From: Buttiauxella agrestis ATCC 33320 | Lineage (GTDB): Bacteria; Pseudomonadota; Gammaproteobacteria; Enterobacterales; Enterobacteriaceae | Assembly (NCBI RefSeq): GCF_000735355.1 | Contig: NZ_JMPI01000022.1 | Span: forward strand, 434,025 to 498,024 | Reading direction: 5' to 3' | Length of the DNA: 64,000 nt | Shown here: positions 38,736 to 47,868 of the stretch, piece after piece | How the letters are laid out: each line of letters begins with the position of its first letter | Numbering within the stretch: position 1 is the first letter of the stretch | Made by a program: the position numbers and the translations under genes | Notes under the pieces: generated by a model | The model's database searches: none | What the model was told of the DNA's origin: nothing | What the model saw: the letters and a program-made list of their open reading frames with translations, nothing else

Positions 38736-39505
38736 TGTGGCTGCGCATTAAATGGTACTGGCGCGTGCTGATGACCGGCTGGTTATTCGTGTTATTTGGT
38801 AGCGGTGGTCTGCTACTTACGCTGGTCTGGTTTAATTTTCTGTTGCTGTGTGTGCGCGATAAACCTAAACGCCGCGAGATTGCGCGTCGTAGCATTGCTG
38901 CCAGTTTCCGGTTATTTTTACGCATCGGACGCGGGCTTGGCGTATTCGATTACCGTTTTGAGGGTTTCGAACAGCTCACAAACGATCGCGGATGTTTGAT
39001 TGTTGCGAACCACCCGACACTGTTGGATTACGTATTTATCGCCTCCCAGGCACCCCACATTGGTTGTCTGGTGAAAGCGAGCCTGATTCACAATCCCTGC
39101 TTCCGTGGTGTCATAAAGGCTGCGGATTACCTGGTAAACAGTCAGGGCGAAACATTACTCCCTGAGAGCCAAAAGCGGCTGGCAGAAGGGGAGGCGATAT
39201 TGATTTTCCCCGAAGGAACGCGCACGAAACCTGGAGAACCATTGGTGCTTCAGCGCGGTGCGGCCAATATTGCGGTGCGCAGTGGCTGTCCGTTACGAAT
39301 CGTCCATATTTATTGTGACCAACGTTATTTGGATAAACATAGCCGCTGGTATCAGATACCCAAGCGTAAACCTATGATCACTGTGAGTGTAAAGCAGCGG
39401 ATCGAAAGCCAGGGGTTTATGGCGAATCATGACGAAGCCTCCGCACTTGCGGCCCGTCGTCTGAACCAATATTTGTGTCAGGAACTGGTACCTGATCCTC
39501 ATTAA
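38735..39505 (+). CDS. apeD: ApeD-type lysophospholipid acyltransferase
   Basis: A 256-residue PlsC/LPLAT-family acyltransferase with one or two N-terminal membrane helices (residues 12-40). The catalytic motif is NHPTLLD (92-98) and the second motif FPEGTRT (158-164). In APE clusters it probably takes part in attaching the polyene to its membrane lipid partner; the exact acceptor is unknown. Confidence 0.88.
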   Translation: MWLRIKWYWRVLMTGWLFVLFGSGGLLLTLVWFNFLLLCVRDKPKRREIARRSIAASFRLFLRIGRGLGVFDYRFEGFEQLTNDRGCLIVANHPTLLDYVFIASQAPHIGCLVKASLIHNPCFRGVIKAADYLVNSQGETLLPESQKRLAEGEAILIFPEGTRTKPGEPLVLQRGAANIAVRSGCPLRIVHIYCDQRYLDKHSRWYQIPKRKPMITVSVKQRIESQGFMANHDEASALAARRLNQYLCQELVPDPH

Positions 39506-39520
39506 AACTCGGATGTAACT

Positions 39521-39793
39521 ATGGAATCCTTAGAGACCGATATTAAACAACTCATTATCGACACTCTGAATCTGGAAGAGATCAGTGTTGATGAGATTGA
39601 AAGTCAGGCCGCCTTATTTGGTCAGGATGGCCTTGGACTTGATTCCATTGATGCACTGGAATTGGGCCTTGCGGTTAAAAAACGTTTCGGCGTGGTGTTA
39701 TCCGCTGAAAATGAAGCGATGCGCGAACATTTTTATTCCGTCGCCAATCTCGCTGCCTTTATTAAGAATCAAAACCCTGCGCACAGCGCCTGA
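39521..39793 (+). CDS. apeE: ApeE, acyl carrier protein
   Basis: A 90-residue acyl carrier protein. The phosphopantetheine attachment site is Ser42 in GLGLDSIDALELGL. It is the first of two carrier proteins in tandem, 19 bp before the second. Its sequence is acidic and helical as expected. Confidence 0.9.
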   Translation: MESLETDIKQLIIDTLNLEEISVDEIESQAALFGQDGLGLDSIDALELGLAVKKRFGVVLSAENEAMREHFYSVANLAAFIKNQNPAHSA

Positions 39794-39812
39794 ATGAAAC
39801 CACGAGTACGTT

Positions 39813-40061
39813 ATGAATAAAGACGATATTTATCAGGAAGTCACTGGGTTACTGGTGAAGTTATTTGAACTGTCTCCTGAACAAATTACCCCGCAGGCTC
39901 GTTTATATGAAGACCTGGATCTCGACAGCATTGATGCGGTCGATATGGTCGTTCATTTGCAAAAGCGCACCGGTAAAAAAATCAAGCCGGAAGATTTCAA
40001 AACGGTTCGCACCGTACAGGATGTCGTAGACGCGGTAGAGCGTTTGCATAGCGAGTCTTAA
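39813..40061 (+). CDS. apeF: ApeF, acyl carrier protein
   Basis: An 82-residue acyl carrier protein with attachment Ser39 in LDLDSIDAVDMVV. It differs clearly from the preceding carrier protein, so the two probably have separate jobs, such as starter loading and chain extension, as shown for characterised APE systems. Confidence 0.9.
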   Translation: MNKDDIYQEVTGLLVKLFELSPEQITPQARLYEDLDLDSIDAVDMVVHLQKRTGKKIKPEDFKTVRTVQDVVDAVERLHSES

Positions 40062-40065
40062 TCGC

Positions 40066-40635
40066 GTGCTGGCAAAACGTGCACTCAGTATTGTTGGAGG
40101 GCTGGCCGTCATCGGTTGGCCCTTTGCCGTCTGGTTAGTCATCTCATATGCCGAATTACACATTTTGCTGCCAATTCTGGCGCTGTGTTTTGTGCTGCGT
40201 TTGTGTACCTTACGGGGCAAAACCGGAGCCTTAAGCCGCGCCTTTAAAGGCCTGGCGATTGCGGGCGCGGTGTTGTCCGTTGCCAGCATCTGGATGCGTG
40301 AAGCGCAACTGTTGTTGTGGTATCCGGTGGTCGTTAATGGCGTCATGCTGGCGTTATTTGGCTCGTCGCTGTTTAGCAGCATGTCGATAGTCGAGCGCCT
40401 GGCACGCTTGCACGAAGGGAACCTCCCGCCAGCAGGCGTGCGTTATACCCGCCGTGTGACTCAAGTCTGGTGTGTGTTCTTCATCATTAATGGCAGCGTG
40501 TCGCTGTTTACCTGCCTTGCGGGGAACGTTCATTGGTGGACGCTGTGGAACGGAATGATTAGCTATCTATTGATGGGGCTATTATTTGCCTGTGAATGGC
40601 TGATCCGGATACGGGTGAAACGACGTTATGAATAA
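40066..40635 (+). CDS. apeG: ApeG-type inner-membrane protein
   Basis: A 189-residue integral membrane protein with about five or six helices and no known activity. It is a regular member of APE clusters between the carrier proteins and the ligase. The GTG at 40066 lies 4 bp after apeF; the Shine-Dalgarno sequence is weak, so coupled translation is likely. Its last codons overlap the ligase start by 8 bp. Confidence 0.8.
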   Translation: MLAKRALSIVGGLAVIGWPFAVWLVISYAELHILLPILALCFVLRLCTLRGKTGALSRAFKGLAIAGAVLSVASIWMREAQLLLWYPVVVNGVMLALFGSSLFSSMSIVERLARLHEGNLPPAGVRYTRRVTQVWCVFFIINGSVSLFTCLAGNVHWWTLWNGMISYLLMGLLFACEWLIRIRVKRRYE

Positions 40636-41947
40636 CCCTTTGCCGTTGGCGCAGTGGCTTTGTACAAATCGTCACCCGCAACATGTTGTGGCGTTTGCAG
40701 GGCAGAAGCTCTGGACCCAGGCCGATTTAATCAATGACGTGCAGCGCATTTACGGCTGGTTGAAGACTCAGCCAGGCGAGCATTGGGCGCTCTGTTTTGA
40801 CAACAGTTACGACTTTCTTGCCGCGCTATTAGCCACGCTTCACGCCGGAAAAACGCCGGTTATTCCCGGTCATCGTCGTGAAGCACAACTGCGCGAGCAG
40901 CAAAACCATTTCTACGGTGTGATGAGCGATACGGCACTCAATCTCAGTTGCCCGGTGATAAACCCGCAAGATTTAATCTGCATGCCGGTTCAACCGTTTG
41001 AGCCAGTTCATGCCAATGCTGGCGTGGTGCTGTTCACTTCCGGCTCAACGGGTGAACCCGCGCAAATATTCAAATCATTACAAGCGTTGGATGAAGAAAT
41101 TGCCTGGCTTGCTGCGCTGTGGGGCGACGGTTTATGCAACTGCCGCGTGGTCGGGTCGGTTTCGCACCAGCATCTCTACGGCTTTACCTTCCGCATCATG
41201 CTGCCAATGGCGCTCGGTTTGCCGGGCGATGCGGCGATGATCCACTTCCCGGAACAACTCGCCGCTCACTCTTCACATCCGCTGCTGTTCATCAGCAGCC
41301 CGGCATTTTTAAAGCGTCTTGATGTCAATCTGACGCCACCTGATGTGAAAAGAGTGATTTCCGCGGCCGGAAAGCTGGATGACGACACGGCGAAAATGGC
41401 ACGAGCCTGGCTTAAACAGCCTGTCTCAGAAATTTATGGCACCACTGAAACGGGCGTGCTGGCGTGGCGGGAACATTCGCAATCGGCACCTGTTTGGCAG
41501 CCATTCCCGTTAGTGAATTTTATTGCGCAAGAGGATGGCTGGCAGGTTGCGTCGCCATTAACGGATAATAATCCGGTGCAACTGGACGACATTCTCGAAT
41601 TTACGCCGCAGGGGCATTTTCGTTTATCGGGTCGCCGCGATCGCATTGTAAAAATTGAAGAAAAGCGTATTTCACTCAGTGAAATTGAACGCCGTTTGCT
41701 GACGCTGCCGGGGATTGAAGATGCGGCAGTGGTTCCAATTATGCGCGCAAACCGCATTGCTCTGGGGGCGGTAGTGGTCGTTGGTGAGCAAGGCGGAGAT
41801 AAGCAGCGCTGGCGAGTCGCGCTCCGCGCCTGGCTTGAGCCGGTCGCTATTCCACGTTACTGGCGTATCGTCGAACGCATTCCGCTCAATAGCCAAAGCA
41901 AACGCGCATGGACGCAACTACAGGAATTATTTGATGAAACCCGTTGA
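40628..41947 (+). CDS. apeH: ApeH, aryl acid adenylating ligase
   Basis: A 439-residue AMP-binding enzyme. The P-loop is LFTSGSTGEPAQIFKS (residues 135-150), the adenylate motif YGTTETG (270-276), and the hinge region SGRRDRIVKIEEKRISL. It is shorter than most acyl-CoA ligases, as is usual for ApeH, which activates 4-hydroxybenzoate and loads it on a carrier protein. It overlaps apeG and apeI. Confidence 0.9.
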   Translation: MNNPLPLAQWLCTNRHPQHVVAFAGQKLWTQADLINDVQRIYGWLKTQPGEHWALCFDNSYDFLAALLATLHAGKTPVIPGHRREAQLREQQNHFYGVMSDTALNLSCPVINPQDLICMPVQPFEPVHANAGVVLFTSGSTGEPAQIFKSLQALDEEIAWLAALWGDGLCNCRVVGSVSHQHLYGFTFRIMLPMALGLPGDAAMIHFPEQLAAHSSHPLLFISSPAFLKRLDVNLTPPDVKRVISAAGKLDDDTAKMARAWLKQPVSEIYGTTETGVLAWREHSQSAPVWQPFPLVNFIAQEDGWQVASPLTDNNPVQLDDILEFTPQGHFRLSGRRDRIVKIEEKRISLSEIERRLLTLPGIEDAAVVPIMRANRIALGAVVVVGEQGGDKQRWRVALRAWLEPVAIPRYWRIVERIPLNSQSKRAWTQLQELFDETR

Positions 41948-42284
41948 GTTAAATCGTTCGCAACCCGAGGCGCACCAACTGCGTTTACAGATGGACGTAC
42001 CGGCAACATTAGGCTGGTTTTCGGGGCATTTCCCCACGCAGCCGATTTTGCCTGGCGTCGCCCAGTTGGATTGGGTGATGGCTTACGGTCTGGAGCTGGC
42101 GCCGGGAACGCGCTTTAGCGCGATTGATAGCGTTAAATTCCAGCAGCCAATTGTGCCGGGCAGCAAGCTGGAACTGAATCTGCAATGGGACGCGCAACGC
42201 AACGTGCTGAGTTTTTCTTACACCTTGTTGACTGAACAAGGCGAGATCCCGGCCAGCAGCGGGAAGATCAAACTATGCCCGTAA
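41934..42284 (+). CDS. apeI: ApeI, hot-dog fold dehydratase
   Basis: A 116-residue hot-dog protein of the FabZ/FabA type; GHFPTQPILPGVAQLDW (about residues 32-48) contains the catalytic-site His. It is expected to work with ApeP in dehydrating hydroxyacyl intermediates. The ATG at 41934 lies in the 3' end of apeH (14-bp overlap); the frame is open much further upstream but only as a shadow of apeH. Confidence 0.88.
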   Translation: MKPVELNRSQPEAHQLRLQMDVPATLGWFSGHFPTQPILPGVAQLDWVMAYGLELAPGTRFSAIDSVKFQQPIVPGSKLELNLQWDAQRNVLSFSYTLLTEQGEIPASSGKIKLCP

Positions 42285-43972
42285 CGCCTTCGGCTTTTCG
42301 CCCCTGTGTGGTGATCCCCTGTTACAACCACGGCGCCACGATAGCCGCTGTGGTGGCTCGGCTGCAACCGTATGATCTGCCTTGCATTATTGTTGATGAC
42401 GGCAGCGAACCTGCGACTAAACAGCAACTGGCGCAATTAACCGGCGTCACCTTGATTGAGCTTGAGTCCAACCAGGGTAAAGGCGAGGCGGTGATGACCG
42501 GGCTTAAAGCGGCGGCGCAGGCAGGGTTCACTCACGCCATTCAGCTTGATGCCGACGGTCAGCATTGTATTGAAGATGTGCCGCGTTTTTTAGATGAAGC
42601 TCGCGCACATCCTGCCAGCCTGATATCCGGCACCCCGGAATACGATGAATCCGTACCGAAATCACGCCTTTACGGGCGTTACATCACCCACGTCTGGGTA
42701 TGGATTGAAACGTTATCCCTGTCGTTAAAAGACAGTATGTGCGGCTTTCGCGTCTATCCGCTGGCGGCTACCCTTGAGGTAATTGCCCGCCACAGCCCCG
42801 GCAAACGAATGGATTTCGACACCGAAATCATGGTGCGATTGTATTGGGCAGGGACCGATAGTCGTTTCTTGCACACCCGGGTGATTTATCCGCCAGATGG
42901 CGTTTCACATTTCGATGCGCTGCGCGATAACGTGCGTATTTCCTGGATGCATACGCGATTGTTCTTCGGTATGTTGCCGCGCATTCCGACGCTGCTGACC
43001 CGCCGCCGTCATCAAAGCGCCCACTGGGCTCAAGTCCCGGAGCGTAAAGGGCTGGCGGGAATGCGCCTGATGCTCAATATCTACCAGCGCTTAGGGCGAC
43101 GTGCATTTAACGCTCTGCTTTATCCGGTTGTGGCGTGGATGTGGCTCACGGGAAGCACGCAGCGAAAAGCCTCGCAACAATGGCTGGCACGCGTTCGTGA
43201 GCAAGCGCAAACCCAGCAAATCACGTTGCCGAATGGCTTAAATAGCTATCGCCATTTCTTACGTTTTGGTGATGCGATGCTCAACAAAATTGCTGCCTGG
43301 CGCGGGGATATTATCTGGGGGCGCGACATTGAATTCGCGGCTGGCAGCCGCGAAGTGTTACAGCCGCAGGCCGGGCAGGGGAAGCTCATTCTCGCGGCCC
43401 ACCTCGGCGATATCGAAGCCAGCCGCGCTCTGGCGCAGGTTGAAGCCGGGCTGGTCATTAATGCGCTAGTCTTTACCGAACACGCCCAGCGTTTTCGCCA
43501 GATTATTGAAGAAATCGCCCCTCAGGCTGGCGTGAATTTATTGCCGGTAAGCCACATTGGCCCGGAAACAGCCATGATGCTGCAAGAAAAGCTCGAAGCC
43601 GGAGAATGGGTGGCTATCGTCGGAGACAGAATTGCGGTAAATCCACAGCGCGGCGGCGAGCGGCGCGTGTGCTGGAGCGAGTTTATGGGGCGTCCAGCTC
43701 CCTTTCCACAAGGGCCGTTTATTCTTGCCGCAGCATTAAGATGCCCGGTCATTCTGATGATGGTCTTGCGTGAACAAGGCAAGCTGCGCATTCATGCAGA
43801 ACATTTTGCCGATCCGCTATTGCTGCCGCGCGCCACGCGCCAACAAGCGTTACAAGAGCACATTGATTATTACGCGCTGCGTCTTGAGTTTTACGCGCTG
43901 CGCTCGCCACTCGACTGGTTTAATTTTTATGATTTCTGGCAATTGCCGCCGGAAAAGGAGTCTGGATGTTAA
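42275..43972 (+). CDS. apeJ: ApeJ, glycosyltransferase-acyltransferase fusion
   Basis: A 565-residue two-domain protein. Residues 10-235 are a family 2 glycosyltransferase (VVIPCYNHG, IIVDDGSE, and DADG at 92-95). Residues about 270-565 are an LpxL/HtrB-like acyltransferase (LILAAHLGDIEASRAL and GDRIAVNPQRGG as motif regions). It may join the polyene to a lipid-linked sugar core. It overlaps both neighbours by about 10 bp. Confidence 0.88.
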   Translation: MPVTPSAFRPCVVIPCYNHGATIAAVVARLQPYDLPCIIVDDGSEPATKQQLAQLTGVTLIELESNQGKGEAVMTGLKAAAQAGFTHAIQLDADGQHCIEDVPRFLDEARAHPASLISGTPEYDESVPKSRLYGRYITHVWVWIETLSLSLKDSMCGFRVYPLAATLEVIARHSPGKRMDFDTEIMVRLYWAGTDSRFLHTRVIYPPDGVSHFDALRDNVRISWMHTRLFFGMLPRIPTLLTRRRHQSAHWAQVPERKGLAGMRLMLNIYQRLGRRAFNALLYPVVAWMWLTGSTQRKASQQWLARVREQAQTQQITLPNGLNSYRHFLRFGDAMLNKIAAWRGDIIWGRDIEFAAGSREVLQPQAGQGKLILAAHLGDIEASRALAQVEAGLVINALVFTEHAQRFRQIIEEIAPQAGVNLLPVSHIGPETAMMLQEKLEAGEWVAIVGDRIAVNPQRGGERRVCWSEFMGRPAPFPQGPFILAAALRCPVILMMVLREQGKLRIHAEHFADPLLLPRATRQQALQEHIDYYALRLEFYALRSPLDWFNFYDFWQLPPEKESGC

Positions 43973-44391
43973 ATTCCCCACGTTTTACCGTGGAGATCGG
44001 TATCAAAGTCCCATTCCATGATGTCGATGCAATGGGCGTTGTGTGGCACGGTAACTATTTTCGCTACTTTGAAGTGGCGCGTGAAGCGCTGCTCGGGCAG
44101 TTTGATTACGGTTATCGCGCCATGCAGGAGTCGGGTTACGTTTGGCCGGTCGTCGATACACGGGTGAAATACCGTGATGTTGTGAAATTTGAACAGCAAA
44201 TACTGGTGCGGGCCACGGTGCTGGAATACGAAAACCGCCTGAAAATTGGCTATGAAATTGTCGATGCCGCAAGCGGAAAACGCACCACTACCGGTTACAC
44301 CATTCAGGTTGCCGTTGAAGCAACAACGGGGGAGATGTGTTTTGTCTCCCCTCAGATCCTTTTTGAACGCATGGGCTTGAGTTATGAATAG
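43966..44391 (+). CDS. apeK: ApeK, 4HBT-type thioesterase
   Basis: A 141-residue hot-dog acyl thioesterase with the signature HDVDAMGVVWHGNYFRYFEV (residues 18-37), including the Asp of the 4-hydroxybenzoyl-CoA thioesterase family. It may release or edit polyene chains. It starts inside apeJ and overlaps apeL by 8 bp. Confidence 0.88.
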   Translation: MLNSPRFTVEIGIKVPFHDVDAMGVVWHGNYFRYFEVAREALLGQFDYGYRAMQESGYVWPVVDTRVKYRDVVKFEQQILVRATVLEYENRLKIGYEIVDAASGKRTTTGYTIQVAVEATTGEMCFVSPQILFERMGLSYE

Positions 44392-44989
44392 AATCATTTT
44401 TTTGGCCTTGCTGTTTATCAGCGGTACGGCGAGCGCCATTACGCTTGATGACGTGCAACGCAGCTTTGCCTCGCAGCCAGTTGTGCGGGCGAAGTTCCAG
44501 CAGGACCGCCAGATTAGCGGCATGGCACAACCGCTGCATTCCAGCGGAGAAGTGCTTATCGCAAAAAGCAAAGGGCTGTGGTGGCAACAACAGCATCCTT
44601 TCCCGATGACGCTGGTGCTTGATGATAGCCACATGGCGCAAATCATGGGCAATCAGGCACCGCAGATCATCACCGCGGACAGCAACCCGCAAATGTTCCA
44701 GTTCAACCATTTATTGCGGGCGTTATTTCAGGCCGACCGCAAAGTGCTTGATGAAAACTTTTCCAGCGTGTTTACCGACCAGGGCAAAGGCCAATGGCAA
44801 CTGGTCTTAACGCCAATCACCACGCCGCTCGACAAGCTTTTCAGCACCATTACGTTGCAGGGCGACAAACATCTTAATCGCATTGCGTTAAACGATTTGC
44901 AGGGCGATTTCACCGAAATCACCTTCAGTAACCACCGTCTGGAACCGCGAAAATTGACTCATGAAGAGCAGCAACGCTTCACCTTCTGA
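44384..44989 (+). CDS. apeL: ApeL, LolA-like periplasmic carrier
   Basis: A 201-residue protein with a signal peptide (ends at GTASA) and an LolA-like fold (FASQPVVRAKFQQDRQISGM ... GLWWQQQHPFPMTLV). In APE clusters it is thought to carry the lipid-like product across the periplasm. It overlaps the exporter gene by 29 bp. Confidence 0.88.
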   Translation: MNRIIFLALLFISGTASAITLDDVQRSFASQPVVRAKFQQDRQISGMAQPLHSSGEVLIAKSKGLWWQQQHPFPMTLVLDDSHMAQIMGNQAPQIITADSNPQMFQFNHLLRALFQADRKVLDENFSSVFTDQGKGQWQLVLTPITTPLDKLFSTITLQGDKHLNRIALNDLQGDFTEITFSNHRLEPRKLTHEEQQRFTF

Positions 44990-47294
44990 CGTGCATCGCC
45001 GCCTGGCATGGGGCTGGCTGGCGGTCGTCACGCTGCTGGTGGCGTTACTCGCCGTGACGCTACCCAAAGCCAGGCTCGACAGCAGCGTGCTTTCGCTCCT
45101 GCCTGCCAGCAGCCTGGGGAAAATCCCACCGCAAATCGAGAACGGTTTTTTGCAACGTCTCGACAGACAAATGATGTGGATGGTTAGCCCTGGCGATAAG
45201 CCGAATGACGAGGCGGCAGCATGGTGGCAAACACAACTGCAACAGCAGCCGTTTTTGCAAGGCGTGCAAGGCCCGATGGATGCCAAAGGCCAGCAGGAGT
45301 GGGGGGAATTCTACTTCGAGCACCGTAATGGCCTGGTGGATACCCAGACCCGCAGCCGTTTACAAAACGGTGGGGAAGCGCAGGCGCAATGGATATTAGC
45401 GCAACTCTATTCGGCATTTTCCGGCGTCAGCGGTAAAGAGCTGACCAACGACCCGCTGATGCTGACGCGTGGTTCGCAACTGGCGCTGCAACAAACGGCC
45501 AGCCAGATGCGGCTGATGAACGGCTGGCTGGTGGCGCGTGATAAACAAGGGCGTTACTGGTATTTGCTGCACGGCGAACTCAAAGGTTCTTCCTTTGATA
45601 TGCAGCAAGGGCGCGAAGCGGTTGAACAACTGCGAGCCTTGCAGCATAAGCTGAAACAGCAGTTCCCGCAGGCACAAGTGATGTCACGCGGCACGCTGTT
45701 TTATAGCGATTACGCCAGCCAGCAGGCCAAACACGATGTTTCTACATTGGGTCTTGCCACGGTTATTGGCGTGCTGTTGTTGATATTGTTGGTGTTCCGC
45801 TCGGTGCGCCCGCTCATTTTATGTGTCACTTCTGTCGCCATCGGCGCATTGGCGGGCACCGCCATCACGCTGTTGTGTTTTGGCGAACTGCACCTGATGA
45901 CACTGGTGATGAGCATGAGTATCGTCGGCGTTTCGGCAGATTACACCCTGTATTACCTCACCGAACGCATGGTTCACGGTGGGCAAAATTCGCCGATTGC
46001 CAGTTTGCGCAAAGTGCTTCCGGCATTGCTGCTGGCGTTGGCGACGACCTCCATTGCTTATCTGATTATGATCCTCGCGCCTTTCCCCGGTATTCGCCAG
46101 CTCGCGGTATTTGCCGCCAGCGGTTTGATAGCTTCCTGCCTGACGGTGGTGTGTTGGTATCCGTTTGCGGTGCGCGGTTTGCCCGTCCGCCAGGTGCCTT
46201 GTCGCCATTGGCTCAACGCCTGGCTTGACGCGTGGCAACACAACAACGCGGTGCGTTTTGGAATACCACTCGCATTGTTGGTTATCAGCCTCGGCGGAAT
46301 AGCATCATTAAAAATCAATGACGATATCGCCAGCTTCCAGGCACTCCCGCAAGATTTACTCCGTGAAGAACAGGCAATAACCGCTTTAACCGGGCAGGGG
46401 ATGGATCAAAAATGGTTCGTGGTTTACGGCGACAGCGCCGAGCAAACCCTGCAACGACTGGAAAAACTCGCCCCCGCGTTGGCTAAGTTGAAAGCCGATA
46501 AAGCCATCGACAGCTATCGCCTGATCCCACTCGCCTCCCTTGAACAACAGCAGGCAGATTTGCAGTTGCTGCGCGAAGCGGCACCGGTGCTACAAAAACG
46601 CCTCGCGGAAAGTGGGATTACGGTAAGTGCGCCAAATCTGCAACAAATGGCGGTGACGCCGGATGTCTGGCAAAAAAGTGTGATCAGCAGCGGCTGGCGT
46701 TTGCTCTGGCTGTCGTTACCAGATGGCAAAAGCGGTGCGCTGGTGCCTGTTAGTGGCGTTCACGACAGTCAGCAACTCGGCCAGATTGCGGCAAAAATTC
46801 CGGGTGTCGGTTGGGTTGACCGTAAAGTCATGTTCAACGAATTATTCAGCCATTTCCGTAGCTTACTGGCCACTCTGTTAGCTGCGGCGGTAGCGGCTAT
46901 TGCACTCAGTTACGTGCTGCGCCTGGGCGTGAAACGGGGCTTGCTCAGTGTTGTGCCTTCGCTGTTATCGCTGGGCGGTGGCCTTGCGGCACTCGCCTTG
47001 AGCGGGCACGCACTCAATTTGTTCTCGTTATTAGCGCTGATGCTGGTGCTGGGAATTGGCATTAATTACACCCTGTTCTTTAGCAACCCGCGCGGAACAC
47101 CGCTGACGTCATTGCTGGCCATTAGTGTTGCTTTGCTGACCACACTTTTCACCTTAGGCATGCTGGTCTTTAGCCAGACGCAAGCCATCGCAAGCTTTGG
47201 CATTGTGTTGAGTTGTGGGATCTTCTGCGCATTTTTAACCGCACCATTAGCCTTACCTCCATCCACCCAGGGAAAGGGAAAGAGAGAATCATGA
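44961..47294 (+). CDS. apeM: ApeM, MMPL-family exporter
   Basis: A 777-residue RND-superfamily (MMPL) transporter with about 12 membrane helices in two sets and two periplasmic domains. The relay region VGVSADYTLYYLTERMVHGG (about residues 319-338) contains the family aspartate, and VLGIGINYTLFFS is the matching site in the second half. It probably extracts or exports the polyene lipid from the inner membrane. Confidence 0.9.
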   Translation: MKSSNASPSDVHRRLAWGWLAVVTLLVALLAVTLPKARLDSSVLSLLPASSLGKIPPQIENGFLQRLDRQMMWMVSPGDKPNDEAAAWWQTQLQQQPFLQGVQGPMDAKGQQEWGEFYFEHRNGLVDTQTRSRLQNGGEAQAQWILAQLYSAFSGVSGKELTNDPLMLTRGSQLALQQTASQMRLMNGWLVARDKQGRYWYLLHGELKGSSFDMQQGREAVEQLRALQHKLKQQFPQAQVMSRGTLFYSDYASQQAKHDVSTLGLATVIGVLLLILLVFRSVRPLILCVTSVAIGALAGTAITLLCFGELHLMTLVMSMSIVGVSADYTLYYLTERMVHGGQNSPIASLRKVLPALLLALATTSIAYLIMILAPFPGIRQLAVFAASGLIASCLTVVCWYPFAVRGLPVRQVPCRHWLNAWLDAWQHNNAVRFGIPLALLVISLGGIASLKINDDIASFQALPQDLLREEQAITALTGQGMDQKWFVVYGDSAEQTLQRLEKLAPALAKLKADKAIDSYRLIPLASLEQQQADLQLLREAAPVLQKRLAESGITVSAPNLQQMAVTPDVWQKSVISSGWRLLWLSLPDGKSGALVPVSGVHDSQQLGQIAAKIPGVGWVDRKVMFNELFSHFRSLLATLLAAAVAAIALSYVLRLGVKRGLLSVVPSLLSLGGGLAALALSGHALNLFSLLALMLVLGIGINYTLFFSNPRGTPLTSLLAISVALLTTLFTLGMLVFSQTQAIASFGIVLSCGIFCAFLTAPLALPPSTQGKGKRES

Positions 47295-47866
47295 AAAAAT
47301 TTCCAACATTGGCCATCGTGTTTGGCGCGCTTTTACTGAGTGCATGCAGTGCCCCAAAACCGGATAACACTCGCCCGCAGGCGTGGTTAAAACCGGGTAC
47401 GCTGGTGACGTTACCCGCGCCGGGTATTTCACCGACCATCACCGAACAGCAGCTATTAAGCGCCCAGGTTAAGGGAAAAACGCAATCGCTGATGGTGCTG
47501 CTCAATGCCGATCAGCAGAAAGTGATGCTGGCGGGTTTGTCCCCGCTGGGGATTCGTTTATTCCGTTTGACCTACGATCAGAGCGGGATTAAAACCGAAC
47601 AATCCATCACGCTTCCCGAATTGCCTCCAGCCAGCCAGGTGCTTGCCGATATTATGTTGAGCTACTGGCCGATAAGCGCCTGGCAGAAGCAATTGCCAGC
47701 GGGGTGGACGCTAAAAGATATTGATTCATGCCGTGAATTGCGCGACGACCAGGGTGAGCTGATTGAAACCATCCACTATCTGATGCGTGATGGAATCCGC
47801 CAGCCTGTGAGTGTTCATCATCTTCGTTTCGGCTATGTCATCCGTATTCAGCATCTGGAAAGCTAA
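47291..47866 (+). CDS. apeN: ApeN, DUF3261 lipoprotein
   Basis: A 191-residue lipoprotein (lipobox LLSAC, Cys near residue 19) of the DUF3261 family, a regular member of APE clusters. It probably helps insert the product into the outer membrane, much as LolB does beside LolA, though this is inference. The ATG overlaps the apeM stop (ATGA). Confidence 0.85.
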   Translation: MKKFPTLAIVFGALLLSACSAPKPDNTRPQAWLKPGTLVTLPAPGISPTITEQQLLSAQVKGKTQSLMVLLNADQQKVMLAGLSPLGIRLFRLTYDQSGIKTEQSITLPELPPASQVLADIMLSYWPISAWQKQLPAGWTLKDIDSCRELRDDQGELIETIHYLMRDGIRQPVSVHHLRFGYVIRIQHLES

Positions 47867-47868
47867 TC

